Positions 24,975-33,320 of a stretch of 64,000 nucleotides of DNA are shown in pieces. The notes beneath the pieces are model-generated. The model ran no database searches and was not told the DNA's origin. It worked only from the letters and a program-made list of their open reading frames with translations. The DNA comes from JBCDJI01 sp964351865 (GTDB lineage: Bacteria > Verrucomicrobiota > Verrucomicrobiia > Methylacidiphilales > JBCBYL01), in NCBI GenBank assembly GCA_964351865.1, contig CAYGPJ010000004.1, positions 62,001 through 126,000 on the forward strand, given 5' to 3'. Positions within the stretch are counted from its first letter, which is position 1; each line of letters starts with the position of its first letter. The position numbers were made by a program, and so were the translations under genes.

Positions 24975-26198
24975 ATGTTTAAAGTCCCCATTTTTGCTGA
25001 CAAAGAGAACAAGAAACCAGTTTCAGAACGCTGTGCTGCCGATATCAACACACGTCTGCGGCTGAAGTACAATCCTTACTACCACACCGTTACTAAGAAC
25101 GATGGGGTTAACATCGAGGTCGACGGCAAGCCCATGATCATGATGTCGAGTAACGAATATCTCGGCCTCAGCCAGCACCCGAAAGTTGTCGCAGCAGCCA
25201 AAGCAGCGCTGGATGAATGGGGCACCAGTGCCTGTGGTTCCAGACTCGCCAACGGTTCCCGCTCGTTCCATACCGAACTGGAAGAAGAACTCGCCGCTTT
25301 TTTAGGCAAAGAAGCTTGCCACATCATGACCGCCGGATACATGGCCTGCATGATGAGTATTTCTTCCATCGCTCAGCGCGGTGATGCCGTCATCGTAGAT
25401 AAAAGCATTCATTCCTCCCTGTGGGATGGCATCCGCCTTGGCTTCGGGACCATCGAACGCTTCAGTCATAACGATCCAGAATCACTAGCCACTCTGCTGA
25501 ATCAACTCGAACCGGATCAACCAAAAATCATCGTCGTCGACGGCGTCTATTCCATGGAAGGCCACATTGCACCCGTGGACAAACTGGTTGAACTAGCTAA
25601 CAAATACGATGCCTTTCTGATCGTCGATGACGCTCACGGCTTCGGCATGCTGGGACCGGACGGGCGCGGTGTCTGTCATGAGTTTGGCGTCTCTGACCAG
25701 GTTGACGTCATCGTCAGCAGCTTTTCCAAGTCACTCGCCAGCGCCGGCGGATTTGTCGCCGGAGACCAACACATCATCGACTATCTGCGCAGTAACTCCA
25801 AGCAGATCATCTTCAGTGCCGGCCCCACTCCGTCGGTTTGCGCCACCGCTCTCGCCTCCCTGCGCGTCATGCAGGAAGAGCCTCAGCACCGCGAAAAACT
25901 TCAGAGCAATACCGAATACCTGCGCTCGATGCTGGAAGAAAACGGCATCGACTACTGGGACAGCCCGACCGCTGCCGTGCCGATCGTGATCGGAAACCGC
26001 GACCGCTGCTGGGCCGTCTGGAAATCGCTTTGGGAGCAGGGCTTCTTCACCGTGATGTCCGTATCTCCGGGTGTGCCAGTGGGAAAAGACCTGATCCGTT
26101 GCGCCGTCAGCGCGCTTCACACGCGCGAGCAGCTTGAACAATTTGTGCAAGCCCTGCTGAAGGCCTGCAAACGCGCCGGAGTTTCATTTAAAAAATAA
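24975..26198 (+). CDS. Alpha-oxoamine synthase (serine palmitoyltransferase/KBL/BioF family)
   Basis: A 407-residue PLP enzyme that joins an amino acid with an acyl-CoA. Markers are MSSNEYLGLSQHP, the GTSACGSRLANG stretch, VDDAHGFGMLG (Asp218, His221) and the PLP lysine Lys252 in SSFSKSLASAGGF. The ribosome site AGGAAGAG precedes the ATG. BioF, KBL and serine palmitoyltransferase share these features. The extended N-terminus (residues 1-45, KYNPYYHTV) and a lipid-type glycosyltransferase immediately downstream favour a serine-palmitoyltransferase-like or other long-chain role over biotin synthesis, but this is not certain. Confidence 0.85.
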   Translation: MFKVPIFADKENKKPVSERCAADINTRLRLKYNPYYHTVTKNDGVNIEVDGKPMIMMSSNEYLGLSQHPKVVAAAKAALDEWGTSACGSRLANGSRSFHTELEEELAAFLGKEACHIMTAGYMACMMSISSIAQRGDAVIVDKSIHSSLWDGIRLGFGTIERFSHNDPESLATLLNQLEPDQPKIIVVDGVYSMEGHIAPVDKLVELANKYDAFLIVDDAHGFGMLGPDGRGVCHEFGVSDQVDVIVSSFSKSLASAGGFVAGDQHIIDYLRSNSKQIIFSAGPTPSVCATALASLRVMQEEPQHREKLQSNTEYLRSMLEENGIDYWDSPTAAVPIVIGNRDRCWAVWKSLWEQGFFTVMSVSPGVPVGKDLIRCAVSALHTREQLEQFVQALLKACKRAGVSFKK

Positions 26199-26205
26199 AC
26201 TTCCT

Positions 26206-26341
26206 TCACCGCCGAGACGCTGAGATCGCTGAGGATGAATAAATGTATGATCATCTGACCAATATTAGTCATCTCACACTCTTTATAGCTAGAAACTCAA
26301 GCGTATTTTTTAGTCTGGCGCACTCTGCGTCTCTACGGTGA
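26206..26341. repeat. Imperfect inverted-repeat element between the lipid genes
   Basis: Arms 26206-26220 (TCACCGCCGAGACGC) and 26327-26341 (GCGTCTCTACGGTGA) pair at 13 of 15 positions, with weaker pairing continuing inward. The element fills nearly the whole 153-base gap between the synthase and the glycosyltransferase. The arms resemble the dispersed CACCGC-GAGACGC repeats common in intergenic DNA of several phyla. Confidence 0.45.
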
Positions 26342-26351
26342 TATTTCCCCG

Positions 26352-27512
26352 ATGAAACTCCTCATCCTCACCTCATCCACCGGCAGCGGGCACAACATGC
26401 GGGCCAATGCGCTCTCGCTCTGGGCTGAGCGGGAACGCAACCACTCGTGGGATGTCACCATCCACGCCCCGCTGGAACAGACTCATCGGCTCTATGAAGT
26501 CGGGGTAGAGACCTACAACGTCATTCAGCGCAATGCCCCGTGGGCTCACCATCTCTATTTTAACTATCTCGAACTTGCCGCGATGCACCGGAATCCTGAA
26601 CGCATTCTGGGTGCTGAAGCCTTCATTAATCTAGTGCAGCACGAAACCCCCGATCTGATCCTCAGCGTCCACGGCCACACCAACCACGGCTTCTTCGAAC
26701 TGGCGCGACAGGCCCTACCGGACCGCCCGCCGGTCTGCGTTACGTATTGTGGCGAAGTCTATGGAGGTTACGGCTTGAGCAAGCATTGGGTGAATCCGCA
26801 CGCCGATCACTTCATCGGTGCGGTGCCGGAGATCTGTGAGTCCGCCATCAAAAACCACGGCATGCCTGAAGCCAAAACGCATTGCGGCGGATTCCTGCTG
26901 CGCCCCCCGTTTTACGAAACACCGTTAACTGAAGCGGAGCAGCGTCAATTCATTCTCGATGAGTTAAAACTGGATCCAGACCACTTTACCCTACTGCTGA
27001 GTACCGGGGATGCCGGTGCCAACAATCATACCAAATTCCTTAATGCACTGGAAAAGGCCGGCCTCCCGATTAAAGTCATCGCCCTCTGCGGCAGAAATCA
27101 GGCCACTTTTGATGAAGTGACCGCATGGTCGACTGGAGCCCACGAACGACGCATCTCCGTCACTCCGCTCGGCTATCGCAATGACATGCATCGGCTGATG
27201 CAATCGGTCTCCGCCATCGTGGCGCGTCCCGGAACCGGCGCCACCAGCGAATCCATCATGGCCCGCTGTCCGATTATTCACAACGGCATGGGCGGCGTCA
27301 TGCCCCAAGAATGGATTACGGTGAAATTCTGTCGCTCACACGGCATCAACCACGCCATCCGCTCTCCTGCCGGATTGGTCAAGAAAGTGAAATATTTTCT
27401 GAAGCACCCGGAAGAACTGCAAGCCATCAAACAGAAAATGGCCGAGGTCACCCCAGAAAACACCGTTCCGGAGTTATTGGATTATCTCGAGTCGTTAGTA
27501 AAGAGCGACTAA
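26352..27512 (+). CDS. MGDG-synthase/UgtP-like glycosyltransferase (GT28 type)
   Basis: A 386-residue GT-B enzyme. The N-terminus LLILTSSTGSGHNMRANALSLW is the acceptor-domain motif of monogalactosyldiacylglycerol synthases and bacterial diacylglycerol glucosyltransferases. HETPDLILSVHGHTNHGFFE and LLLSTGDAGANNHTKFL follow. The C-terminal donor site is VTPLGYRNDMHRLMQSVSAIVARPGTGATSESI. It would sit on the membrane and add a sugar to a lipid. Placed 153 bases after a probable lipid-type alpha-oxoamine synthase, it may glycosylate that product. Confidence 0.82.
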   Translation: MKLLILTSSTGSGHNMRANALSLWAERERNHSWDVTIHAPLEQTHRLYEVGVETYNVIQRNAPWAHHLYFNYLELAAMHRNPERILGAEAFINLVQHETPDLILSVHGHTNHGFFELARQALPDRPPVCVTYCGEVYGGYGLSKHWVNPHADHFIGAVPEICESAIKNHGMPEAKTHCGGFLLRPPFYETPLTEAEQRQFILDELKLDPDHFTLLLSTGDAGANNHTKFLNALEKAGLPIKVIALCGRNQATFDEVTAWSTGAHERRISVTPLGYRNDMHRLMQSVSAIVARPGTGATSESIMARCPIIHNGMGGVMPQEWITVKFCRSHGINHAIRSPAGLVKKVKYFLKHPEELQAIKQKMAEVTPENTVPELLDYLESLVKSD

Positions 27513-27821
27513 ATCGTTTGGTGGCTCATCGAACGCAGGTGGAGCGGGTTTTTATTTTTATAGAAGTTACCTGATCAGGCTCCGCCACGGAAACAAGTGG
27601 GTGCTGTGCCTGCCATAGCTTCAGCGACGGCAGGTCCCCACCCACTTTGGGCCAAGCAAATGCTTCGAATGTGAAACATTTGTCCTGACAAGATGCGATC
27701 TCATCCTGCAAAGCAGACGCTTCGGGCGATAGCCATGTAGGGCAAGATTACATCTTGCCGGAACGATAATCGGCGAGATACAATCTCGCCCTACATCTTC
27801 GTCCCTTTTATCTGACTTACG
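27513..27821. repeat. Intergenic palindrome pair between glycosyltransferase and glyA
   Basis: This 309-base gap holds two structured elements and no gene. The first, 27595-27647, is a hairpin with arms AAGTGGGTG/CACCCACTT and an inner CCTGCC/GGCAGG. The second, 27735-27796, begins ATGTAGGGC and ends GCCCTACAT and contains two nested palindromes (CAAGAT-ATCTTG and CGAGAT-ATCTCG). The GCCCTACA end recurs at 52173-52180. As it lies between converging genes it may also stop transcription. Confidence 0.6.
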
Positions 27822-29078
27822 TTAGTAAGGCAACGGATATGCCGAGGTAAAGGCGTAGACCTCATCCCGGATGGCAGCCAGCGCAGCCACATCTTCACGC
27901 TTTTCGATCCCTTGATGAATCCAGTCTGCAATGCGTCCCATCTCGGCTTCCTGCATCCCACGAGTGGTGGCTGCCGGTGAACCCAGTCGAATTCCCCCCG
28001 CTTTAAAAGGTGACTGCTTGTCGAAAGGAACCGCATTCTTGTTCACCGTGATTCCCGCATGATCCAAAGCAATCTGCGTGTCCTTACCGGTCACTCCTTT
28101 AGGCTGCAGATCCACCAGCATCACGTGGTTTTCGGTATCGCCGGAGATAATGTCATAGCCGTTGCGCTTCATGCCTTCGCACAGAGCTTTGGCATTCTTA
28201 CGCACCTGAGCCTGATAAGACATAAACTCCGGTTGCAGCGCTTCCAGAAAACATACTGCTTTAGCCGCAATGACATGCATCAGCGGTCCGCCCTGACAGC
28301 CTGGGAACACCAACGAATCAACGCCCTTGGCATACTCCTCTTTACATAAAATCAATCCGCTTCGGGGTCCCCGCAGGGTCTTGTGTGTCGTCGTCGTGAC
28401 AAAGTCTGCATACGGCACCGGCGATGGATGCTCACCGGCCGCGACCAACCCGGCAATGTGGGCAATGTCTGCAAACAAATAAGCTCCGACGGATTTAGCA
28501 ATCGCTCCCATTCGTTCAAAATCAATAATCCGCGAATAAGCCGAAGCTCCCACCGTGATCATCTTCGGCTTAAACTCTGCTGCCGAAGCCGCCAGCTTGT
28601 CGTAATCGATCATGCCGGAGTCCTCTTCCACTCCGTAGTGCTTCACCTCATAGAGCTGACCGGAAAAATTCATCGGGTGCCCATGGGTCAGGTGGCCGCC
28701 GTGTGATAGATCCATGGTGAGGATCTTGTCCCCGGGCTTGAGCACCGAAAAATAAACCGCCATGTTAGCGCTGGAACCGGAGTGCGGCTGCACATTAGCG
28801 TGATCCGCACCGAAAAGCTGCTTGGCGCGGTCGATCGCCAGCGTTTCGACTTCGTCCACAAACTCACAGCCTCCATACCAGCGTTTACCGGGATAACCTT
28901 CCGCATATTTATTGGTCAAGCAAGAACCCTGAGCCTCCATGACGGCGCGACTGGTAAAATTCTCGGAGGCAATCAGTTCGATGTTCTGCCCCTGGCGCTG
29001 CTGCTCCTGTTGAATCAGGCTGGCAATGACGGAATCAGTTTCCTGGAGTGATGGTGCGGTATGTTCGGCAACTGGCAT
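27822..29078 (-). CDS. glyA: Serine hydroxymethyltransferase
   Basis: A 418-residue enzyme of normal family length that interconverts serine and glycine while charging tetrahydrofolate with a one-carbon unit. LIASENFTSRAVMEAQGS, the YPGKRWYGG loop, FADIAHIAGLVAAG and the PLP-lysine motif VTTTTHKTLRGPRSGLI are all present. I use the ATG at 29078 (MPVAEH), since the 13 residues before it in the longer frame are not conserved in kind. No clear ribosome site is seen. Divergent from the OsmC gene. Confidence 0.95.
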   Translation of the reverse strand: MPVAEHTAPSLQETDSVIASLIQQEQQRQGQNIELIASENFTSRAVMEAQGSCLTNKYAEGYPGKRWYGGCEFVDEVETLAIDRAKQLFGADHANVQPHSGSSANMAVYFSVLKPGDKILTMDLSHGGHLTHGHPMNFSGQLYEVKHYGVEEDSGMIDYDKLAASAAEFKPKMITVGASAYSRIIDFERMGAIAKSVGAYLFADIAHIAGLVAAGEHPSPVPYADFVTTTTHKTLRGPRSGLILCKEEYAKGVDSLVFPGCQGGPLMHVIAAKAVCFLEALQPEFMSYQAQVRKNAKALCEGMKRNGYDIISGDTENHVMLVDLQPKGVTGKDTQIALDHAGITVNKNAVPFDKQSPFKAGGIRLGSPAATTRGMQEAEMGRIADWIHQGIEKREDVAALAAIRDEVYAFTSAYPLPY

Positions 29079-29196
29079 CCGGAAAATGTAACCGCCGTTT
29101 CCAACATTTCCACCCAAAAACCAGTTCTGTCGACTTTTTCTCAGTCTTCAGCCTTGCTCCTTGAATCGTTACCACTGAAACCGCTATGCTAGCCCC

Positions 29197-29655
29197 ATGG
29201 CAGATCATCAATATTCTATCAACCTCACCTGGACCGGCAACCAAGGCACCGGCACCTCCGGCCTGCGAGACTTCACTCGCGACAGTGAATGCAACTCTGA
29301 GAACCATCCCTCCATCCCGCTTTCCACCGACCCCGGTTTTCTCGGCGATGGCAGCCGCTATAATCCGGAAGAGTTGTTGGCCGCCGCCTTGAGCAACTGC
29401 CACATGCTTTCGTTCCTGTTCCTCTGTACTCAGGCCAAAATCGTAGTCACCGGCTACGAAGATGCCGCCACCATCATCCGTACCGCCGATCCGGGCCAAC
29501 TCGGCTCCCTGACTTCCGCTCAACTCAAGCCAAAGGTCACGCTGGCAGACGAATCCAACCGCGATGCTGCAGATGCGCTGCACGCAAAGGCCCATCAAAT
29601 GTGCCTGATTGCGCAGACGTTAAAGATTCCGGTGCAGATCGATCCGCAAAGCTAG
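29197..29655 (+). CDS. OsmC/Ohr-family peroxidase-like protein
   Basis: A 152-residue OsmC-family protein. The two redox cysteines expected for peroxide reduction are present: Cys68 in AAALSNCHMLSFLFLC and Cys136 in AHQMCLIAQ. LGDGSRYNPEELLAAAL is the conserved helix before the first cysteine. The group (OsmC, YhfA, SACOL1771-like) reduces organic hydroperoxides in the cytoplasm. The mtgA gene starts 32 bases after its stop. Confidence 0.9.
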   Translation: MADHQYSINLTWTGNQGTGTSGLRDFTRDSECNSENHPSIPLSTDPGFLGDGSRYNPEELLAAALSNCHMLSFLFLCTQAKIVVTGYEDAATIIRTADPGQLGSLTSAQLKPKVTLADESNRDAADALHAKAHQMCLIAQTLKIPVQIDPQS

Positions 29656-29687
29656 GACGTCATCGGGCTGTCCTACGCTCACACTTG

Positions 29688-30416
29688 ATGTCACGAAAGC
29701 CTCCATCGCCTAATCGATCAAAAACCCGTCGGTTCCGGATCATCTGCTGTCTGGTGGTTGTATCAACGCTGCTGGCACTGATCCCGCCAGCACAAGTGCT
29801 CTATGTGCGGGGAAACAATCCCACCTCAACCACCGTGATGTGGCAACGCTCGCTGCAACATTCCGACTGGCCACAGGAACAGCAATGGCGTCCGCTGGCT
29901 GATATGCCGCGCGACCTGATCTGGTTTACCCTGCTCTCTGAAGACGGACGTTTTTTCGATCATGACGGGATCGACTGGAAAGAAATGGATCAGGCCATCA
30001 AAGCCTCTCAGGCCGCAGGAAGCTCTCCCCGCGGGGCTTCCACCATCAGTATGCAGACAGCACGCTCACTCTTTCTATGGCAAGGACGTTCTTACCTGCG
30101 CAAGGTGCTGGAGATCTATTATACCTGCTGGATGGAACAACTGCTGAGCAAAGAACGTATTCTGGAACTCTATCTCAACGTGCTGGAAACGGGCCCCGGC
30201 GTTTACGGCATGGCTGCCGGTGCCCAGTATCAATTCGACCAACCGCTGGAAAAACTGAATCGCGCCCAGCTTGCTTTACTCGTCGCAATTCTACCCAACC
30301 CGATCGAACGCGCGGCGTATTATCCTTCCCGCTCGGTCACGTCCAAGCAAAAATGGATTCTGAAATACTCCACCCGCTGGCAGAAACCTGAAGCGCTGCA
30401 GCAGTTAGGATATTAA
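29688..30416 (+). CDS. mtgA: Monofunctional peptidoglycan glycosyltransferase
   Basis: A 242-residue GT51 enzyme without a transpeptidase domain. One N-terminal membrane anchor (IICCLVVVSTLLALIPP, about 18-34) is followed by the catalytic motif SEDGRFFDHDGID (catalytic Glu85), then GASTISMQTARSLFLW and ERILELYLNVLETG. It polymerises lipid II into glycan strands in the periplasm. The ATG at 29688 is chosen because the longer frame would run back into the OsmC gene. Confidence 0.93.
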   Translation: MSRKPPSPNRSKTRRFRIICCLVVVSTLLALIPPAQVLYVRGNNPTSTTVMWQRSLQHSDWPQEQQWRPLADMPRDLIWFTLLSEDGRFFDHDGIDWKEMDQAIKASQAAGSSPRGASTISMQTARSLFLWQGRSYLRKVLEIYYTCWMEQLLSKERILELYLNVLETGPGVYGMAAGAQYQFDQPLEKLNRAQLALLVAILPNPIERAAYYPSRSVTSKQKWILKYSTRWQKPEALQQLGY

Positions 30417-31150
30417 CCGGCTCAGCTCATCATTAGCCACGAAAGCGCTATTCGAAGCGCTGAACCTGGTAGTCTGTGTCACGAGATATGGCGGGAGCTG
30501 TAGGCCGAGAAAACCCAGCGCGATAGCGCTGAGAATACCAATGATTTCTAACTCGTTTAGTTTAGGCGTAGCCTAAAGCTTGTATCTCGGCATCCTTCAA
30601 GACTGTCGTCCCGTTTGCTTACTGTATCGGGACGACCTACCATTTTCAAAACCCGTGACCTCTGTTGGCTCAAACTACCAGAGCGTTGCACGTCTAAAGA
30701 CGGGTAGGGCGGTTTGTCTCAAACCGCTTTGGGATACGATGCCAAATAAGATATAGAAACCGAAACGGGAACCTGCGCCTTGAGATCCCGCGTCCGCGCA
30801 TACACATCAACATAAGAGGTATAAAACGATATTTAGAGGTCGTATTTCAACAGAGAGCTGAGGTAGTGCGCTTTGTCCTCAAAGCGCTGGGTGGTCACTA
30901 CGGGAAAGCGGTTTGGGGACAAACCGCCCTACCTTTTCCATATTCCTTATGTTGATGTGTATGCGCGTCCGCGGGACACTACTATACCCGTTAGCCTGTG
31001 CGCAATGCACTACTAGCAGCACTTTCATTTATGCCTACACCTGAGCCCATAAGCGATCCTCACCCCCTTGTTCCCGTTGCCAGCAACGCACCACCCAGAA
31101 CTTATCAAAATCCTTAAATGAAAGCCGCCTGCTCGCGATTTAATCAAAGA
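30417..31150. repeat. Repeat-rich intergenic region with a 31-bp inverted-repeat element
   Basis: No gene is seen in these 734 bases. The main structure is a pair of 31-base arms, 30786-30816 and 30946-30976, complementary at 29 of 31 positions and enclosing 129 bases: a MITE-like element of 191 bp. Within and beside it lie palindromes based on GGTAGGGCGGTTTG (30706 onward) and CAAACCGCCCTACC (near 30919-30932). A 9-bp stem (GTCGTCCCG/CGGGACGAC, 30605-30636) and ATATGGCGGGA-CTGTAGGCCGAGA (near 30486-30510), which recurs near 52108, are also present. Several insertions have probably accumulated here. Confidence 0.65.
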
Positions 31151-31714
31151 TTATCCCTTCGGCAGGATGTCCATGAACAACGTCGCAAACCCGAGGAAGC
31201 TGAAGAACCCGACGATGTCGGTCACCGTGGTCAGCACGATCGAAGACGATTGCGCCGGATCTTGTTTGAGTGCCTTGAGCAGCACCGGTATAGCGGCTCC
31301 AGATAAACCCGCGACGGCCATGGAAATCACCATCGAAAGACAGATCACCCCGGTCAAGCCCCAAGACTTACTCCAGATCAGCACTCCGATGCCAGTCGTA
31401 AAAGCCACTGCGACACCATTCAGAAATCCCGCGATAAATTCCTTTCGCGCCACCTTGAACCATTGATCCACGCGAATCTCGCGCAGGGTCAGCCCCCGAA
31501 TCGTCACGGCCAGCGCTTGAGCTCCGGTATTACCCGACTGGCCGGCCACCACCGGCAGCAGCACCGCCAGTGCCGTCACCTGCGCAATGGTTCCTTCAAA
31601 TAACCCTACGACCGATGCGGCCATAAATGCAGTCACCAGATTGACTTGTAGCCACGGCAGCCGCTTTCGCACCGAAAACCAAGGGCTCGACAGCGCCCGT
31701 TCCTCGGCACTCAC
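31151..31714 (-). CDS. Free-standing MgtE membrane domain (Mg2+ channel pore)
   Basis: A 187-residue protein consisting only of the five-helix membrane part of MgtE. The pore motif LLPVVAGQSGNTGAQALAV is intact, and the later helices are recognisable (GFLNGVAVAFTTGIGVLI; VICLSMVISMAVAGLSGAAIPVLL; TTVTDIVGFFSFLGFATLFM). In ordinary MgtE this domain follows an MgtE_N and CBS pair on the same chain; here those are in the preceding gene, overlapping by 4 bp (ATGA). The frame starts cleanly, so this is a split gene rather than a frameshift. Confidence 0.88.
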   Translation of the reverse strand: MSAEERALSSPWFSVRKRLPWLQVNLVTAFMAASVVGLFEGTIAQVTALAVLLPVVAGQSGNTGAQALAVTIRGLTLREIRVDQWFKVARKEFIAGFLNGVAVAFTTGIGVLIWSKSWGLTGVICLSMVISMAVAGLSGAAIPVLLKALKQDPAQSSSIVLTTVTDIVGFFSFLGFATLFMDILPKG

Positions 31715-32475
31715 CCGACCATCGTCTGCAGATCTTCCAAGGCCTCCTGCCGGGTGGCATCCATCAGTGAACTGTGTCGAATAATACCCAGCAGGCGTCC
31801 TTCGAAATCAACCACCGGCACACTGTATTGGCGGGTCTTCTCCAGTAACTGAACCACCTCTTCGCGCGGATCTACGTCACGAATACTACCCTTCACCTGG
31901 GAACAAATGGCCTCCAAAGTATCATCGCCATCCGCCAGAGCCAGATCCTGCCAGCCGACACATCCGGTCAGGACACCACCTCTATCCACCACATAAATAT
32001 CCAGTAACCGTCGCTTTTTAAATTGCTGCAATCGCTCGACGGTTTCTGCCACTGTCGTCGTTTCCAGAAAAGTGATAATTTGCGTCGCCATCAACGCTCC
32101 GGCAGTATCCGGCGGATATTCCAGCGCTTCCCGAATACGCAAACTGACGGCTTCCGGGAGTGGGTCGATCAGGTCAGCGCGTTTGCTTGGAGCGACACGA
32201 GAAACAGCTAATGCAAAGCGAGCCACATCCATTCGACTGGCTACGCTTTCCCGCATCGGGGCGTCCATGGACTTGATCAGTTGGGCCGCATAATCCGGAT
32301 GCAGATGATTTAATACGCCGGGGGCCAGTTCTGGAGGAAACTGCGCCAGCAGTTCCACCACGGCAGCCGGAGAAGTTCTCTCCACCTCCCGCGAGAACTC
32401 TTCAGGATAAAGTAGAAAAAAGCCTTCCGCCAGACGCAGGGTGGCATTCGATAATGAACTTTCCGTAATGCTCAT
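31711..32475 (-). CDS. MgtE_N plus CBS-pair cytoplasmic protein
   Basis: A 254-residue soluble protein. Residues about 20-125 are the MgtE N-terminal superhelical domain (VVELLAQFPPELAPGVLNHLHPDYAA). YPPDTAGALMATQIITFLETTTVAETVERLQ begins a CBS pair continuing through VLTGCVGWQDLAL and RQYSVPVVDFEGRLLGIIR. In MgtE these domains bind Mg2+ and close the pore when it is plentiful. It overlaps the following membrane-domain gene and the preceding paralogue by 4 bp and 1 bp respectively, so it is probably the regulatory subunit of a multi-chain channel. Confidence 0.86.
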   Translation of the reverse strand: MSITESSLSNATLRLAEGFFLLYPEEFSREVERTSPAAVVELLAQFPPELAPGVLNHLHPDYAAQLIKSMDAPMRESVASRMDVARFALAVSRVAPSKRADLIDPLPEAVSLRIREALEYPPDTAGALMATQIITFLETTTVAETVERLQQFKKRRLLDIYVVDRGGVLTGCVGWQDLALADGDDTLEAICSQVKGSIRDVDPREEVVQLLEKTRQYSVPVVDFEGRLLGIIRHSSLMDATRQEALEDLQTMVG

Positions 32476-33320
32476 CAGTTTTTCCTCCCCGCACCGGGCT
32501 CACGCCGCGAAAAGGTTTCCGCCGTCTGAATCACTCCATTCAAACCTAATTGATACAGCTCACCTAAAGCGTGCACCGCCTCACGGACATTTTCTCGATT
32601 CGCATCTGCGCCCTCCGCATCATCCAGATAATACAGGCTCTCCCGCCGCAATGCCCCCAGATACAAACCGGATTCATCTGCCACTGGCAACGAGCCATGG
32701 TGACGTAGCTCCTCATCCTCCAACATCCGCAACAGAGAGGTGGAGGGAGAGAGGATTCGGCTGACGGATTTCCTGATCTGAATCAGCCTCTCCTCAGGTT
32801 CGGTACAGGCGAGTGATTTGACCGTTACCACTCCGCTGAGTTGCTGATCGCGATCCAATAAATAGACGTGATCGTTGACAGCATCCGGTTGCTCACGGAT
32901 CGCGGCTAGCGCATCCGCTACCGAACGGTCATCCATAATGGACAGATAGGTAGGATCCACTAAAGCTCCGACCGTGCCTTCCGGATAAGACAACATGCGT
33001 TCCAGATCATTGGCAGTATTTCGCTTCAGCTCCGCTTGCAGGGCATCACGAATAGCCGGGGTGAGCCGTCGCACGACTAATGCGGCCAGCACGCGCGGCA
33101 TGGTCTCCACTGTGGCAGCGGCACGCGCAGGCGTCATCAATTCAATGATCCTGACCGTCAAGCGGGGATCCAGATGCTGGCATAACCGGCCCGCTTGTCT
33201 GGCCGGTTGATCATTCAAAACCTCTGCCGCTTCGGCATCCGTCATTCTTTCCAGTAGCGTCGCGGTGTCAATCGGGTGACGTGCCACCAGTCCATGAAAC
33301 ATTTCAGATAAGTTTTTCAT
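32475..33320 (-). CDS. Second MgtE_N plus CBS-pair cytoplasmic protein
   Basis: A 281-residue paralogue of the next gene's product: an MgtE_N-like repeat region (LERMTDAEAAEVLNDQPARQAG; RIIELMTPARAAATVETMP), then YPEGTVGALVDPTYLSIMDDRSVADALAAIR opening the CBS pair. A C-terminal tail follows with helices (AVHALGELYQLGLNGVIQTAETF). It has no membrane helices. It starts in a 4-bp overlap with the MscS-like gene. Two different CBS subunits beside one pore domain suggest a hetero-oligomeric assembly, or that this one serves the MscS-like channel. Confidence 0.84.
   Translation of the reverse strand: MKNLSEMFHGLVARHPIDTATLLERMTDAEAAEVLNDQPARQAGRLCQHLDPRLTVRIIELMTPARAAATVETMPRVLAALVVRRLTPAIRDALQAELKRNTANDLERMLSYPEGTVGALVDPTYLSIMDDRSVADALAAIREQPDAVNDHVYLLDRDQQLSGVVTVKSLACTEPEERLIQIRKSVSRILSPSTSLLRMLEDEELRHHGSLPVADESGLYLGALRRESLYYLDDAEGADANRENVREAVHALGELYQLGLNGVIQTAETFSRREPGAGRKN

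Noticed and set aside
29035..29598. A 187-codon minus-strand frame opposite the OsmC gene
   Set aside because: The plus-strand OsmC frame has intact family motifs; the opposite frame shows only Gly/Ala-rich antisense sequence without a domain.
30417..31150. CRISPR array or tRNA cluster in the repeat-rich region
   Set aside because: The repeats are inverted and irregularly spaced, not direct and evenly spaced, and no cloverleaf with a T-loop motif was found.
31711..31714. Split mgtE explained as a single frameshift
   Set aside because: Both parts have complete ends, the overlap is a regular ATGA, and the upstream genes show the same overlap pattern, so a true gene split is more likely than an error.
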